Shown here: positions 62,533 to 64,000 of the stretch, piece after piece | Numbering within the stretch: position 1 is the first letter of the stretch | Layout of the letters: each line of letters starts with the position of its first letter | Assembly (NCBI RefSeq): GCF_030815985.1 | Contig: NZ_JAUSXM010000001.1 | Span: 248,001 to 312,000, forward strand | DNA length: 64,000 bases | Direction of reading: 5' to 3' | Source: Paenibacillus sp. W2I17 | GTDB lineage: Bacteria; Bacillota; Bacilli; Paenibacillales; Paenibacillaceae | The notes under the pieces: generated by a model | The model's input: the letters and a program-made list of their open reading frames with translations, nothing else | The model's database searches: none | What the model was told of the DNA's origin: nothing | Program-made: the position numbers and the translations under genes

Positions 62533-64000
62533 ATGAGTAACAAAAGCATGCCCTGGATGGGCAAACTCAAGTATTTTGCCAAACGTGAAAAAAGTGCGGA
62601 AGGCTGGAGTGAGATGTCCCCGGTCAACCGGGATTGGGAAGATGTCTACCGCCGCCGCTGGCAGCATGACAAAGTGGTGCGTTCCACACACGGCGTCAAT
62701 TGTACAGGATCATGCAGCTGGCAGATCTATGTGAAAGACGGCATTGTCACTTGGGAAACGCAGGCTACCGACTATCCTTCAACCGGACCGGATATGCCGG
62801 AATTTGAGCCACGAGGTTGTCCACGTGGAGCGAGTTTCTCATGGTATCTGTACAGCCCGCTGCGTGTCAAACATCCTTACGTTCGTGGTGCGCTGCTGGA
62901 CATGTGGCGTGATGCGCTTCAGACACATGGTGACCCGGTTCAAGCATGGTCCAGTATTGCGGATGATCCGGCCAAAGTGAAAAGATACAAATCTGTACGT
63001 GGTAAAGGTGGATTAATTCGCGCGTCATGGGGTGAAGTGACGCAGATTATTGCCGCTTCGCTGATTCATACGATCAAAGAATACGGACCGGACCGGATTA
63101 TTGGTTTCTCTCCGATTCCTGCCATGTCGATGGTCAGTTATGCAGCAGGGTCACGGTTCTTGTCCCTGATGGGATCACCATTGCTCAGTTTCTACGACTG
63201 GTATGCGGATCTGCCGCCGGCTTCACCTCAGATCTGGGGCGATCAAACGGATGTGCCGGAGAGCAGTGACTGGTACAACTCGGGATACATTCTGGTATGG
63301 GGCTCTAATCTGCCAATGACGCGGACACCGGATGCCCACTTCCTGGCTGAAGCACGTTATCGGGGAACGAAAGTGGTATCGATCAGCCCGGATTATGCGG
63401 AATATGTGAAATTTACAGATACATGGATGTCGGTAAAACAAGGAACGGACGGCGCTCTGGCGATGGCTATGGGCCATGTCATCCTGAAAGAGTTTTATAT
63501 TGAAAAGCCCACGGACTATTTCATGCAGTATGCCAAACAGTATACGGACTTTCCAAATCTGCTGATTGTGGAAGAAAAGGACGGGATACACACAGCAGGC
63601 AGATTTCTCGTTGGGGAAGACCTGGGTATTACGGGCAACAATATGGCATGGAAAACCCTTGTATTCGATGAGAACAGTGGAACCTATGCGATGCCAAAAG
63701 GAAGTTTGGGCTTCCGTTGGGGGGAAGAAGGCACATGGAATCTCAAAATGGAACAGGTGGAGAACGGTGAGCCGATTGATCCAAGACTATCCATGCTCGG
63801 TGTTCATCATGACCTCGTAACCATTCAACTGCCGTACTTTGATGATGAGGGAAAACATGTCATGAAGCGGCAGATTCCTGTACGCCAGATTTGGTTGGGG
63901 GACAGATGGATTACGGTAACAGCCGTATACGATCTGGTACTTGCCAAATACGGAATTGAACGTGAAATGACACGTTCTGCGGATTCAGCAGAAGTAGTCA
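62533..64000 (+). CDS. narG: Respiratory nitrate reductase alpha subunit, 3' end cut by the window
   Basis: The first 489 codons are visible and the frame is open to the window edge; the full protein is about 1200 residues. 'HGVNCTGSCSW' holds the His and two of the Cys of the FS0 [4Fe-4S] site, with 'FEPRGCPRGASFSW' adding the third. Later blocks 'YDWYADLPPASPQIWGDQTD' and 'NLPMTRTPDAHFL' belong to the molybdenum domain. There is no Tat leader, as in other cytoplasm-facing NarG. GGGAGG lies 6 bases before the ATG. Reduces nitrate to nitrite during anaerobic growth; narH, narJ and narI are expected to follow. Confidence 0.96.
   Translation, partial: MSNKSMPWMGKLKYFAKREKSAEGWSEMSPVNRDWEDVYRRRWQHDKVVRSTHGVNCTGSCSWQIYVKDGIVTWETQATDYPSTGPDMPEFEPRGCPRGASFSWYLYSPLRVKHPYVRGALLDMWRDALQTHGDPVQAWSSIADDPAKVKRYKSVRGKGGLIRASWGEVTQIIAASLIHTIKEYGPDRIIGFSPIPAMSMVSYAAGSRFLSLMGSPLLSFYDWYADLPPASPQIWGDQTDVPESSDWYNSGYILVWGSNLPMTRTPDAHFLAEARYRGTKVVSISPDYAEYVKFTDTWMSVKQGTDGALAMAMGHVILKEFYIEKPTDYFMQYAKQYTDFPNLLIVEEKDGIHTAGRFLVGEDLGITGNNMAWKTLVFDENSGTYAMPKGSLGFRWGEEGTWNLKMEQVENGEPIDPRLSMLGVHHDLVTIQLPYFDDEGKHVMKRQIPVRQIWLGDRWITVTAVYDLVLAKYGIEREMTRSADSAEVV

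Overview
The window looks like chromosomal DNA of a Paenibacillus-type Firmicute. Supporting signs are moderate GC (47% in one 60-base line I counted by hand), SLH-domain surface proteins, AMIN-domain amidases, sigma-A style promoters, strong AGGAGG-type ribosome sites, Fur/Zur/Fnr boxes of Bacillus type, and a ParE/ParC pair. I infer the genus from gene content and have not matched the sequence to a genome. I saw no rRNA, tRNA, CRISPR array, intact insertion sequence or prophage.

Layout. 1-1.8 kb: an OmpR-type two-component pair. 2-8.7 kb: a cell-envelope block with two tandem AMIN/amidase genes, a GerMN lipoprotein and a 912-residue SLH protein. 8.8-13.8 kb: endonuclease III, a small unknown protein and a two-headed dynamin. 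The junction of the two dynamin halves lies in a 74% GC tract packed with inverted repeats. 14-17.8 kb: a heterodimeric ABC exporter. 18-21.8 kb: an iron-siderophore locus (Btr-like AraC regulator, Fur-box-controlled binding lipoprotein, frameshifted ferredoxin/flavodoxin reductase). 22-25 kb: purT, a GNAT acetyltransferase and a CAP-domain protein. 25-28 kb: an SGNH hydrolase with an ABC-2 type transporter. 28-32.5 kb: parE-parC. 32.7-35.4 kb: two MarR regulators and an EmrB-type exporter. 35.5-37.7 kb, minus strand: an alkyltransferase-like protein, an RluA-type pseudouridine synthase and an RNA methyltransferase.

37.7-42.9 kb is rich in metal regulation. A perfect Fur box lies inside the promoter of a flavodoxin operon (flavodoxin, unknown protein, nitroreductase). 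A second perfect Fur box precedes a convergent HpaB-type flavin monooxygenase. A 14/15 Zur-type box lies at the start of transcription of a lone AAA+ ATPase, divergent from a four-cysteine DUF1540 mini-protein. 43-46 kb: a second two-component pair divergent from a YceI protein. 46.3-50.7 kb: a 1458-residue surface-anchored GH53 galactanase. 50.8-53 kb: an SPFH/NAD-kinase-like operon whose promoter is wrapped in a long inverted repeat. 53-57.6 kb: a Bce-type antimicrobial-peptide sensing and detoxification module whose permease is frameshifted. 57.8 kb: a cupin.

58.3-64 kb is an anaerobic-respiration region. moaA and narG (cut by the window edge) run rightward. A five-gene leftward operon (three DUF2249 domains in two genes, an unknown protein, a haem-copper-oxidase-like membrane protein, a PaaD/SufT-type Fe-S factor) is divergent from them. 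Each arm has an Fnr-type site placed exactly 41.5 bp from the start predicted by its -10 box, so the two arms are probably co-induced when oxygen is low. This operon, the palindrome-dense tract inside the dynamin gene and the Zur-box AAA ATPase are the parts most worth following up.
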